Assembly: GCF_019891175.1 (NCBI RefSeq)
Contig: NZ_CP072600.1
Span: 3,100,001 to 3,164,000 of the forward strand
DNA length: 64,000 nt
Origin: Leptothermofonsia sichuanensis E412
GTDB lineage: Bacteria > Cyanobacteriota > Cyanobacteriia > Leptolyngbyales > Leptolyngbyaceae
Direction of reading: 5' to 3'
Shown: piece by piece, positions 1-7,426 of the stretch
Position numbering within the stretch: the stretch's first letter is position 1
Layout: each line of letters begins with the position of its first letter
Notes under the pieces: model-generated
Database searches by the model: none
What the model was told of the DNA's origin: nothing
The model's input: only the letters and a program-made list of their open reading frames with translations
Position numbers and translations under genes: made by a program

Positions 1-34
1 CTTTCTCCTGGATCCTGAATTCTTTTTCCAAACC

Positions 35-130
35 ATAGCAGTCGCCATCCAGGTCAGGACAAGTTAGAACGCTTAAAACCTGATCCTGTCATTCTTTCTT
101 ACCCATACCCCGTCCTCTGTTCCCTGCTAT
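35..130 (+). repeat. Dispersed MITE-like repeat, family A, copy 1
   Basis: This 96-bp block starts with ATAGCAG and ends with CTGCTAT, so it carries 7-bp terminal inverted repeats. Its body runs through CCATCCAGGTCAGGA, CATCCTGTCATTC-like and ACCCCGTCC-like segments. Closely similar blocks lie at 2690-2783 and 57015-57113, and partial reverse-complement copies at 15403-15455 and 28767-28830. No coding potential is seen. It occupies the region upstream of der. Confidence 0.7.
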
Positions 131-229
131 ACAATGGGAAATTGTTGAAGATTAAAGCCAGGCAGGTTGAGAGGGCAGAAATCCCTGTCGATGGTTTCTT
201 GCCCTGCACCTCTCTCCCAGTTTCCTATC

Positions 230-1591
230 ATGCCGCTTCCCATTGTTGCTATTATTGGTCGCCCGAATGTGGGCAAGTCTACGGTCGTCAATCGCCTGGC
301 GGGGGTGCAGGATGCGATCGTCTATGATGAACCGGGAGTAACCCGCGATCGCACCTACAAGCGGGCATTCTGGGGCGATCGGGAGTTCCAGGTAGTGGAT
401 ACCGGGGGCCTGGTGTTTGACGATGACACTGAGTTTCTACCCCTGATCCGGGAGCAGGCAATGGCGGCTCTGGCAGAGTCCAGCGCTGCCATTTTTGTGG
501 TCGATGGCCAGATGGGCCTGACTCCGGCGGATGAGGAAATTGCTACCTGGCTGCGGCAACAACCTGTTCCCGTTCTGCTGGCAGTGAATAAATGTGAATC
601 GGTGGAGCAGGGGGTGACCCAGGCAGCGGAGTTCTGGCAGTTGGGACTGGGAGAGCCATATCCAATTTCAGGCATTCACGGCAACGGCACCGGGGATTTA
701 CTGGATGCGCTGATCACCCATTTGCCTCCGGCGGAGGAAGTGACGGAGGAAGAAGAAATTAAAGTGGCGATCGCCGGTCGCCCCAATGTGGGTAAGTCCA
801 GCCTGCTGAATGCGTTTGTGGGTGAGAACCGCTCTATTGTCAGCCCCATTTCGGGGACAACACGGGATGCGATCGACATGGTGGTGGAACGGGATGGGCG
901 CACCTATCGCCTGGTGGACACCGCCGGTATCCGCAAAAAGAAAAATGTGGAGTACGGACCTGAGTTTTTTGGGATCAACCGTGCCTTTAAGGCGATTAAC
1001 CGTGCCAGTGTGGTACTGCTGGTGATTGATGCCCTGGATGGGGTGACAGAGCAGGACCAGAAGTTAGCCGGGCGAATTGCCGATGAGGGGCGGGGCTGCG
1101 TCATTATCGTCAACAAGTGGGATGCCGTCGAAAAGGACTCCCATACCATTTATGAGTATGAGAAGGTGGTACGCGATCGCCTCCACTTCCTCGACTGGGC
1201 AGACATTATCTTCATCAGCGCCAGAACCGGGCAGCGGGTCGAAAAAATTCTGGATCTGGTCAATATTGCAGCCGAACAGCACCAGCGCCGGGTGACCACC
1301 TCTGTCATCAATGAAGTGCTGGAAGATGCGGTCCGCTGGCATTCTCCCCCCACCACCCGGCAGGGGCGACAGGGCAAAATCTACTACGGCACCCAGGTCA
1401 GCACCCGCCCCCCCACAATCGCCCTCTTCGTGAATGACCCCGAACTGTTCAACGACAACTACCGTCGCTATGTTGAAGGGCAGTTTCGCAAATCCCTGGG
1501 CTTCGCTGGAACCCCCATCCGCCTCCTGTGGCGTGGGAAAAAAGCCCGCGATATGGAGCGGGGCAGTGTAAACCGGGCAACGCGGGTTTAG
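230..1591 (+). CDS. der: Ribosome biogenesis GTPase Der (EngA), two GTPase domains
   Basis: Der is a tandem GTPase needed for maturation of the 50S ribosomal subunit. The 453-residue product has a first G domain with Walker A GRPNVGKS at about residues 10-17, the switch DEPGVTRDR and DTGG, and the specificity motif NKCE near 120. The second G domain has GRPNVGKS near 183, DTAG and NKWD. A C-terminal KH-like domain follows, ending in IRLLWRGKK. The ATG at 230 ([17 protein letters not shown]) is chosen because an upstream in-frame start at 167 would add 21 unconserved residues. An EcfT-like gene follows 12 bp downstream, so the two are probably co-transcribed. Confidence 0.96.
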   Translation: MPLPIVAIIGRPNVGKSTVVNRLAGVQDAIVYDEPGVTRDRTYKRAFWGDREFQVVDTGGLVFDDDTEFLPLIREQAMAALAESSAAIFVVDGQMGLTPADEEIATWLRQQPVPVLLAVNKCESVEQGVTQAAEFWQLGLGEPYPISGIHGNGTGDLLDALITHLPPAEEVTEEEEIKVAIAGRPNVGKSSLLNAFVGENRSIVSPISGTTRDAIDMVVERDGRTYRLVDTAGIRKKKNVEYGPEFFGINRAFKAINRASVVLLVIDALDGVTEQDQKLAGRIADEGRGCVIIVNKWDAVEKDSHTIYEYEKVVRDRLHFLDWADIIFISARTGQRVEKILDLVNIAAEQHQRRVTTSVINEVLEDAVRWHSPPTTRQGRQGKIYYGTQVSTRPPTIALFVNDPELFNDNYRRYVEGQFRKSLGFAGTPIRLLWRGKKARDMERGSVNRATRV

Positions 1592-1603
1592 ACGAGGTCA
1601 TTC

Positions 1604-2593
1604 ATGGATCTACTGCGATCGCTCCCCATTGGACTGTACCTGGAACAACCCGTCACCTGGCTGCATCGACTCGATCCCCGCGTCAAGCTGGCGTGGTTGA
1701 TGACCTTTCTGCTGGCTCCGCTGCTGGCAAATCCACCCTGGAGAATTTTTCTGGTGGTGCTTCTGGTTGGGATTACCCTGGCTGCAATGATTCCCCTGCG
1801 GGTGTGGCGGCAGCAAATGGTCTGGCTGTTGCTCCTGAGTGTGATGGTGTTTGTCCTGACCGCCCTGCTGCCCGATGGGTTGAAGGCCCGTATCCAGCCC
1901 CGACTGCCCGCTGACGAGCTTGCCTTCCAGGAACAACCAGCCCAACTTCCCACACCGCCCCAGACATCCTGGAATCCCTTCCGCATTGGGCAGCCTTCTA
2001 CTCCACCCCTTCCCGGAGAGCAGCGTAATCCCGCTTTTCGCCAGCCGACAGATTATAGCTATGTATTGTTTCAGCAGGGACCCCTGACCGTCACCCGCCG
2101 ATCGCTGGATCTGGCCATTCGCTTCAGCACCCTGCTGTTCACCCTGATCTACAGCGCGACCCTCTATCTGCTAACGACAGCTCCCGAAGAAATTACGGCT
2201 GCAATTGAAAACTGGATGGAACCGCTGCGCCGCTTCAAATTTCCCGTCACCGAGATTGCCCTCACCCTCACCCTTTCCCTCCGTTTCATTCCACTGGTGC
2301 TGGAAGAGGTGCAAAACCTGGTGCGTTCCGTCAGCACCCGTGCCATCAACTGGCGCAAACTGGGACTGCGTCGAAGTGCTGAAGTGTGGCTGATGGTAGC
2401 AGAACGCCTGCTTGAAAATCTTTTACTCAGGGCAGAGCAGATTTCCAGTGCCATGACCGTGCGTGGATTTACCAGTCCCAATCAGCACCGGGTGGAGTGG
2501 TATCAGTTTCGACTCCGCCCCGGCGACTGGCTGGCTCTGGTCAGTCTGGCAGGTTTGTGGGTAGCTCGCCTGGTTTGGGGGGGGCAAACCTGA
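1604..2593 (+). CDS. EcfT/CbiQ-family transporter transmembrane protein
   Basis: The 329-residue product resembles the T component of energy-coupling-factor transporters, which links ATPase subunits to a substrate-binding S component for vitamin or metal uptake. It opens with the family-like segment TWLHRLDPRVKLAW, followed by closely spaced hydrophobic segments (about 28-90). The cytoplasmic coupling region near 230-290 contains LRFIPLVLEEVQ and RAEQISSAMTVRGF, like the family's Ala-Arg-Gly motifs. It is longer than the usual 250-270 residues because of a proline-rich insert near 95-145. ATG 1604 has GAGG a few bases upstream. No ATPase or S gene is adjacent, so the substrate is unknown. Confidence 0.85.
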   Translation: MDLLRSLPIGLYLEQPVTWLHRLDPRVKLAWLMTFLLAPLLANPPWRIFLVVLLVGITLAAMIPLRVWRQQMVWLLLLSVMVFVLTALLPDGLKARIQPRLPADELAFQEQPAQLPTPPQTSWNPFRIGQPSTPPLPGEQRNPAFRQPTDYSYVLFQQGPLTVTRRSLDLAIRFSTLLFTLIYSATLYLLTTAPEEITAAIENWMEPLRRFKFPVTEIALTLTLSLRFIPLVLEEVQNLVRSVSTRAINWRKLGLRRSAEVWLMVAERLLENLLLRAEQISSAMTVRGFTSPNQHRVEWYQFRLRPGDWLALVSLAGLWVARLVWGGQT

Positions 2594-2689
2594 CCAGATC
2601 AGGAAATGTCCGCGCTGAAACAGCTCTCTATCGCGTAATCTGTCGAGCACTACCTCTTGCCTGTTTCCGGTTATCGCTGAGACACTGAT

Positions 2690-2783
2690 AGAGCGATCGC
2701 CATGAAGGTCAGGATGAATTAGCCAACGCGAACCCTGGTCATCCGAATCTTTCTCCCCCTGTACTCCGTCCCCTGTCCCCTGC
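2690..2783 (+). repeat. Dispersed repeat, family A, diverged copy
   Basis: This segment aligns by eye with 35-130 and 57015-57113. It shares a GCCAT.(C/A)AGGTCAGGA left part and a CTGTACTCCGTCCCCTGTCCCCTGC right part. The terminal ATAGCAG has changed to TAGAGCG. It fills the gap between the EcfT-like gene and the Kef remnant. Confidence 0.55.
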
Positions 2784-2827
2784 CATCTCAACAAAGCTAT
2801 TCACCAGTTCCCCCTGACAACCTCAAT

Positions 2828-3294
2828 ATGGGTACTCCCAAATCAGTTTTGGTCTTGTTTGCACATCCGGCTCTGGAAAAGTCGCGGATCAATCGACATC
2901 TGATTCAAGCTGTCAGAGGGTTAAAATCCGTAACCATCCATGATCTCTACGAAGCCTATCCAACCTTTCATATCAATGTAAAGCTGGAACAAACCCTGCT
3001 CCTGGCAATTGCGGATTCCCATCCTGGGGCTGGGCGGTTTACAACTGGGTGTGACCGCAGCGTTAATGACAACCATTGGTCTTCTGGCAGGGCTGACCTG
3101 GCAAATGGCCCTGAAGTTGGGCTAATCTTACCCCTGTCCTCAACCGTGATTGGGGTGCAGACCCTGAATGAACGGGGATTGATGAAAACAGAAGGAGGGC
3201 AGTCAGCAGCAACTATTACAGTCCGACGACCGTGAACTCATGCACAAGGCAGACCGCGCCTGGGATATATCCCTCCTGCGCAAGGATGCTTAGA
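2828..3294 (+). pseudogene. Fused remnants of a KefF/KefG-type oxidoreductase and a KefB/C-type antiporter
   Basis: Three fragments of a glutathione-type potassium-efflux system are welded together. Codons 1-59 (to about 3005) match the N-terminus of KefF/KefG NAD(P)H oxidoreductases, with VLVLFAHP and TIHDLYEAYPTFHI. From about 3023 another frame reads GLGGLQLGVTAALMTTIGLL and TWQMALKLG, as in a membrane helix pair of KefB/C antiporters. A one-base deletion near 3121 shifts the frame, and antiporter sequence resumes as LSSTVIGVQTLNERGLMK with TEGGQSA. A further frame ends with ELMHKADRAWDISLL before TAG at 3292-3294. Most of both genes is missing, so no function is expected. Assignment rests on remembered Kef motifs. 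Confidence 0.8.
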
Positions 3295-3361
3295 CATGAG
3301 AATTTGACAGCAACCATGACAGAATCGGGGCAAAAGTTTCGATATACTTTGATTACGGGAT

Positions 3362-3391
3362 AAAAAAATACGCATAGTAGCGTGTTTTTTT
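3362..3391. terminator. Bidirectional hairpin terminator-like inverted repeat
   Basis: AAAAAATACGC and GCGTGTTTTTT form an 11-bp inverted repeat with one G-T pair and a 6-nt loop. Runs of A on the left and T on the right make it terminator-like on both strands. It lies just after the Kef pseudogene and before the PadR leader. Confidence 0.6.
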
Positions 3392-3445
3392 ATACTATCC
3401 AGGCAAGGGTTAAAGTGAATGTACGGTTTTCGCGTATGATTAAGC

Positions 3446-3571
3446 TACAATTCCTGAGTCTACACGTAGCGTGGTGCGTAACCTGGTAACCAGGCTCCCT
3501 GGTGTCTGGAGATTGTGGCACACCGCGTCAGTGTTGAACCAGATGGTAGCGGTTCCTACCCACACTTAAAC
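3446..3571 (+). other. Structured intergenic region, candidate small RNA or long leader
   Basis: Between 3295 and 3716 there is no gene. TACAAT at 3446-3451 could be a -10 element. Three helices follow: CCTGG/CCAGG (3482-3494), GGTGT/ACACC (3501-3524), and a two-part hairpin of AGTGT (3530-3534) with ACACT (3562-3566) enclosing GGTAG (3545-3549) with CTACC (3556-3560). The regulator gene starts 145 bp further on. The segment could be a free RNA or the regulator's 5' leader. I cannot assign it to a known RNA family. Confidence 0.35.
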
Positions 3572-3716
3572 CTGATTAAGACATTAGTAAATAAATGTAA
3601 CTTCCTGCCAGCATACCTTTCCATTCAGGTTTCTTTTCTCGAAGATGTGTTCCATCTGGGTCAGAACTGCTATAACAAAGGTTCAAACAGGTAGGCGTTG
3701 ATGAGTAAATCTTGAT

Positions 3717-4079
3717 ATGCAGCTTGACGACATTTATCGCTTCTTCCAAAGCCCGCCCCCTACCTATCTCAACGAGGAGCTAACAATCTGTTATGTCCTC
3801 TCCGTCTTATTGAAGGGCGACTCCTATGGTACGGAGTTAATTCAGTTAATTGAAAGCCAATATCCCACCTATCGTCTTTCAGACACGGTCCTTTACAATG
3901 CACTGACCTTTTTGTTGGAAAAGGAGTTGGTGTCAAGCTACTGGAAGAAATTAGAGGGACGAGGTAGACCCCGCCGCATGTTTCAGATTCTTCCGGAAGC
4001 CCGCAGTCAGGCAGAAAACCTGGCTCAGCTCTGGAACCAATACATGGCTGAACGCAGAAGCTCGGCTTTTACCGAGTGA
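3717..4079 (+). CDS. PadR-like transcriptional regulator, possibly related to Pex
   Basis: The 120-residue protein has a PadR-type winged helix-turn-helix: ELTICYVLSVLLKGDSYGTE is the first helix region, SDTVLYNALTFLLEKELVSS the recognition helix and wing entry, and KKLEGRGRPRRMFQI the wing. Cyanobacterial homologues include the circadian-period extender Pex, and this short form resembles that group in length and in the N-terminal run IYRFFQSPPPTYL. Binding to its own promoter would be typical of PadR proteins, but no operator was identified. ATG 3717 lacks a strong ribosome-binding site. It is convergent with a QueC-like gene. Confidence 0.75.
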   Translation: MQLDDIYRFFQSPPPTYLNEELTICYVLSVLLKGDSYGTELIQLIESQYPTYRLSDTVLYNALTFLLEKELVSSYWKKLEGRGRPRRMFQILPEARSQAENLAQLWNQYMAERRSSAFTE

Positions 4080-4161
4080 GTCCGGCGGCTATTGAGGTCG
4101 TATTTAGGCGTTTTATGGATTGAGGCTGTCAGTTCATAAAGCGTCTTTTTTATGCCCCAAA

Positions 4162-4279
4162 TCAGTAGACTTAATCGGTAATAAATCGTCCATGCTCTGA
4201 ATTGATGAAAAGACCACCAGAATTGACGAATTTACGTCAAGAATTTATAGCTTTCCTTGTTTCCGATTAAGTCTATTGA
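4162..4279. repeat. Long inverted-repeat element, family G
   Basis: The left arm TCAGTAGACTTAATCGG (4162-4178) matches the right arm CCGATTAAGTCTATTGA (4263-4279) at 16 of 17 positions as an inverted repeat. An inner hairpin TTGACG-AATTTA-CGTCAA lies between them. It fills the space between two convergent genes and ends 6 bp before the QueC-like stop. It may be a MITE remnant and may also act as a terminator. No second copy was noticed in this window. Confidence 0.6.
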
Positions 4280-4284
4280 TGCGG

Positions 4285-5034
4285 CTATCCCAGTCTGGGG
4301 ACAGGTTGGTACGTTTGGGAAATTGAATTGCCAAACTCAGGATGTCGAAATTTCCAGATCGGATCTTCAATTCCGGCTTCCTGAAAGGCCCGATCTCGAT
4401 TCCAACAGTTCTGGCATTGACCACATCCTCCTTCAACGCCAAGACTGCAATCATGGGTGAACTCAAAAATATCCTGGAATTGATCTCCTAAGGTATCCGC
4501 CGCTAACCGAATGCAGTCGGTGTTGGTGAGGTGCTTGAGGGGAGTATGGATAGTCAGTGCACGGGCATCTCGCCACAACCCTTCACCCAGTACCTGGGCC
4601 ATAGAGTCAATGAATTTCTGGAGATGATCTCCCTCCTGGGCAAAGTCTTCTTTGCCGACGCTGAGCACGATGTGGTTAATTTCCTTCGTGGCTGCGTGAT
4701 TGGCAGCCATAGTTAGAATCAGCAGGTTGCTGGCTGAGGCAAACGTTGGGTCAGAGCCATTTAGCAGCGGTTGAACCAGGCGGTTTTGCCCGCGGGAATA
4801 TGTGGCTTTCAGGGAAACGGTTTTCGCAAACAGGGGACTGAGATCCATGACTGTGTGACTCGATAGTCTGAGGATATCTGCCAGGGCGATCGCACTTTCT
4901 AACTCAATCTGGCTTTGCCACCCCACACTACAAATCACCGCATGAACCTGCTCAAACTGCTGGACAGCGACTACAGCACAGACCGCTGACAGATAACCCC
5001 CATCCAAGATACATAAGGCATTCGGGATAGACAT
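4285..5034 (-). CDS. QueC-like protein with degenerate PP-loop
   Basis: The protein of about 249 residues resembles 7-cyano-7-deazaguanine synthase (QueC), the ATP-dependent enzyme that makes preQ0. The C-terminal zinc site is kept: CSLGVEGGCGQCQNCWNR has four cysteines in QueC-like spacing. The ATP pyrophosphatase loop near residue 10, normally SGGxDS, reads LDGGYLS, and the usual FVPGRN segment reads FASASN. The fold is therefore probably conserved while ATP chemistry is doubtful. ATG 5034 is preferred over TTG 5040. A 13-bp hairpin lies in the leader. An unknown gene is encoded upstream on the same strand. Confidence 0.7.
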   Translation of the reverse strand: MSIPNALCILDGGYLSAVCAVVAVQQFEQVHAVICSVGWQSQIELESAIALADILRLSSHTVMDLSPLFAKTVSLKATYSRGQNRLVQPLLNGSDPTFASASNLLILTMAANHAATKEINHIVLSVGKEDFAQEGDHLQKFIDSMAQVLGEGLWRDARALTIHTPLKHLTNTDCIRLAADTLGDQFQDIFEFTHDCSLGVEGGCGQCQNCWNRDRAFQEAGIEDPIWKFRHPEFGNSISQTYQPVPRLG

Positions 5035-5056
5035 AGCCAATTCTCAGGAAAAGACA

Positions 5057-5086
5057 CAAGAAATGATTAAAAATAATTATTTCTTG
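5057..5086 (-). promoter_or_regulatory. AT-rich hairpin or operator-like palindrome in a leader
   Basis: CAAGAAATGATTA and TAATTATTTCTTG pair over 13 bp with one G-T pair around an AAAA loop. The palindrome ends 22 bp upstream of the QueC-like start codon. It could be an RNA hairpin controlling the downstream gene or a DNA operator. It is weak as a terminator because no T-run follows on the minus strand. Confidence 0.45.
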
Positions 5087-5199
5087 CGGTTAAACGACTC
5101 CAGCGGACAACCAGGAGGTTTTCTCCAGGGAAATATTTGAAAAGTCACCTGTGTCATTCTAAAAGAAGTGAAGCCCATCGGTTTGAATCTGGGTCAGGT

Positions 5200-5619
5200 T
5201 TAGCTCTGAGGCAATGATTGTAAGGGTTGATCCGAAGCGTAAATTCTAAGTGGCAAGCTGTGCTGGTTTGCCAGGATCTGAGCAATTTTTAGTGCGCTTT
5301 CATAGAGAAGAGAACTGCAATAGATTTGACCGCGTCTATCCTCATCTCGCCCCAGGCGCAGCTCGATCGCATCTTCAAGATAATAGACTGTAAACATTGG
5401 TTTGGGATTCTCGATCACTGAAGGTAGGGGTTTGACACCATTGGCAAAAGCGTGGAGTTGAAGCATGAACTCAGAGTGATAAGACCAGCAAACGGGAGGT
5501 TTCTGTATCAATTGCCACCTTTGGGAATGGGTCAACGCCAGCATATAGTCCAGATCAACATCAACAGATGAGTGGGAAATTTCGGAAGATTGATAGCGAT
5601 CGCAATAGATGGCGTGCAA
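5200..5619 (-). CDS. Hypothetical protein, 139 aa
   Basis: This family is not recognised. The 139-residue product is mixed alpha/beta in character, with no signal peptide or membrane segment. Its central part contains MFTVYYLEDAIELRLG followed by a helix-like stretch around LLYESALKIAQILANQH. It lies 165 bp upstream of the QueC-like gene on the same strand, so shared transcription is possible but the gap contains a hairpin. Start ATG 5619 is the first in the frame. Confidence that it is a real gene comes from its uninterrupted length and compatible direction only. Confidence 0.45.
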   Translation of the reverse strand: MHAIYCDRYQSSEISHSSVDVDLDYMLALTHSQRWQLIQKPPVCWSYHSEFMLQLHAFANGVKPLPSVIENPKPMFTVYYLEDAIELRLGRDEDRRGQIYCSSLLYESALKIAQILANQHSLPLRIYASDQPLQSLPQS

Positions 5620-6111
5620 AATAGATGGCGTGCAAACAGATGGAAGTGGTCCACCGGCAAAGATTTGGTCGGTCGCAGCCCCTCAAAATGTAACCTCAAT
5701 CACTTTTCTGACACCCGCTGATTCATCAAATTGACAAAGATGGGTTACAGCGATTGCCAATGGACTGTGCTACACCCGTTACCCGACACCCAAGACCCCA
5801 AATTGTGGTTGACTTTTTTGCATATGGTTGCGATTAGCTGTAATTGACAGACCAACAGGGAATGTATCTAGTTTGACACTCAACCCTGGCACCAACAATC
5901 GTAGTTAAGGACAAAGAGGAAAAACTTAAAGGAAGGAGGGTATCCACATTTATCCGCCTCTTTTACTTGGGCTGGTGTGCAAGAACACTTGTGTCCGGCT
6001 AAATTCGCCTAAGATTGGGAACTGGGCTTTGGACTAAGACCAGGAAAAAAGGCAGCTAGAGCAGTGCCCTAACTGCCGTAAGGTCAATGAAACACAAAAA
6101 CCATTGACCTT
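5620..6111. other. Intergenic region before the transposase remnant
   Basis: I see no gene here. The segment GTGCAAGA at 5977-5984 is matched by its reverse complement TCTTGCAC at 7097-7104. These flank the decayed transposase and may be what is left of terminal inverted repeats, although 8 bp alone is weak support. Confidence 0.3.
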
Positions 6112-7090
6112 ATGATCTTCGAACAACTGACTCAATTTCGCCAACGTCTGTATGAGAGGCTGGGGGGGGAGTTGGGCATTACCGTTACGGCATGAGCGGA
6201 TTAGCAGCTTCGAGACCCACTTGGCACGAGCAGCGTTCCAACTGAAGCAGGTGAGCCGCGCTTTGGAGGAGCGACCCTTAGTCGTATATGACCGAGAGTA
6301 CGGCAACGGGAGCTTTGTGAAGCAAACCCGAGGTATTGCCGCAGACTGACTGCTACGCTTAGCCTCCAACCGCTGTGTATGGGGAACCCCTGGACCTTAT
6401 GGGGGACGGGGATCCCCGCGCAAGCATGGAGCGAAACTGAAGTTCAATGATCCGGAGAACTGGCCACCGATGAGACAAACCCTCCACCTCACAGATGCGC
6501 ACTATGGGCAGGTGAAGCTGATGCACTGGAGTGGCTTCCACTTCAAGCAAACCCCGCAACAAGGGATGGAAATTGTGCGCGTGGAAGTGGTTGAACCCGT
6601 CGGGCGACGACGAGAGTTTCAAGTGTTGTGGTTGGCCTATGTGGGAGAAGCGATGCCCGAGTTAGATTCCATTTGGGTGCTGTATCTCAGGCGGTTTGCT
6701 TTAGAACACTGGTATCGCTTTGCTAAGCAGAGGTTATTTTGGACACAACCGCAATTCAGCTCGACCCAGGCGAGTGAGCGATGGAGTACCTTAATGCCCT
6801 TACTCAGTTGGCAATTATGGTTCGCGAGAGAGGAGTGTGTGGATGCTCCATTGCCCTGGCAGTCAGCTCAAGATAAACTAGCTCCAGGTCGCGTGGCGAC
6901 TGCCTTTGCCTCCATTTTGGCCGCGATTGGCACACCGACTCAAGCACCCAAAAGGCGAGGAAAATCTCCAGGGCGAGCTGTGGGAGACAAGCCTGCCCCC
7001 AGACCTCAGTATCCGACGGTCAAAAAACGAGCCGCCAGACGCAAAAAGACTGAGGAAATACCGGAACTACCCCAAGAAATCGTTGCCTAA
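6112..7090 (+). pseudogene. Decayed transposase gene, IS4-like DDE type
   Basis: The reading begins at ATG 6112 with MIFEQLTQFRQRLYERLG, typical of a common cyanobacterial transposase family, but this frame stops at a TGA after 27 codons. The rest resumes in another frame from about 6170, with most of the N-terminal and catalytic core deleted, and is broken again by an in-frame TGA at 6347-6349. The C-terminal part (6350-7090) keeps the segments VLYLRRFALEHWYRFAKQRL and a lysine/arginine-rich tail. It is at least doubly inactivated and cannot encode an active enzyme. Family assignment is by recognition of the termini only. Confidence 0.75.
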
Positions 7091-7104
7091 ATTCCTCTTG
7101 CACT

Positions 7105-7426
7105 CGCCCACAGGGGTGCTGTTCAGCTCTCTTTAGCCGCTGAGCCTTTTTCTCGTGTCATTCTCGTGCTTGTTACTCAACTTCTGTGTTCCTATCAAAC
7201 TGGGTTAGTCCAAAGTCCAGAGGGTATGGGACTCATAGACTTACGCGGAAAGCAGGCAATACCCAGTTGTCCGCTCTATACCCAATACTTCCGGACTCAC
7301 CTCAAGCAATCACGGTGATAGCTCCCTGGAACGCCGGTACAGAAATCGGATTTTGTCTACCGGATACCCAGGTTTCGTTGAATTTCTCACCAGAAATCCG
7401 ATTCCCTGGAATTCTGAACGGATGCT
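7105..7426. other. Intergenic region with no recognised element
   Basis: This stretch follows the decayed transposase and precedes the end of the DUF3769 gene on the opposite strand. Short open frames exist but none looks like a gene, and no clear hairpin terminator was found. Confidence 0.4.

Noticed and set aside
3496-3571. 5S rRNA, suggested by CCTGGTGTCT at the left end
   Set aside because: Only the first ten bases resemble 5S rRNA; the conserved internal loops are absent.
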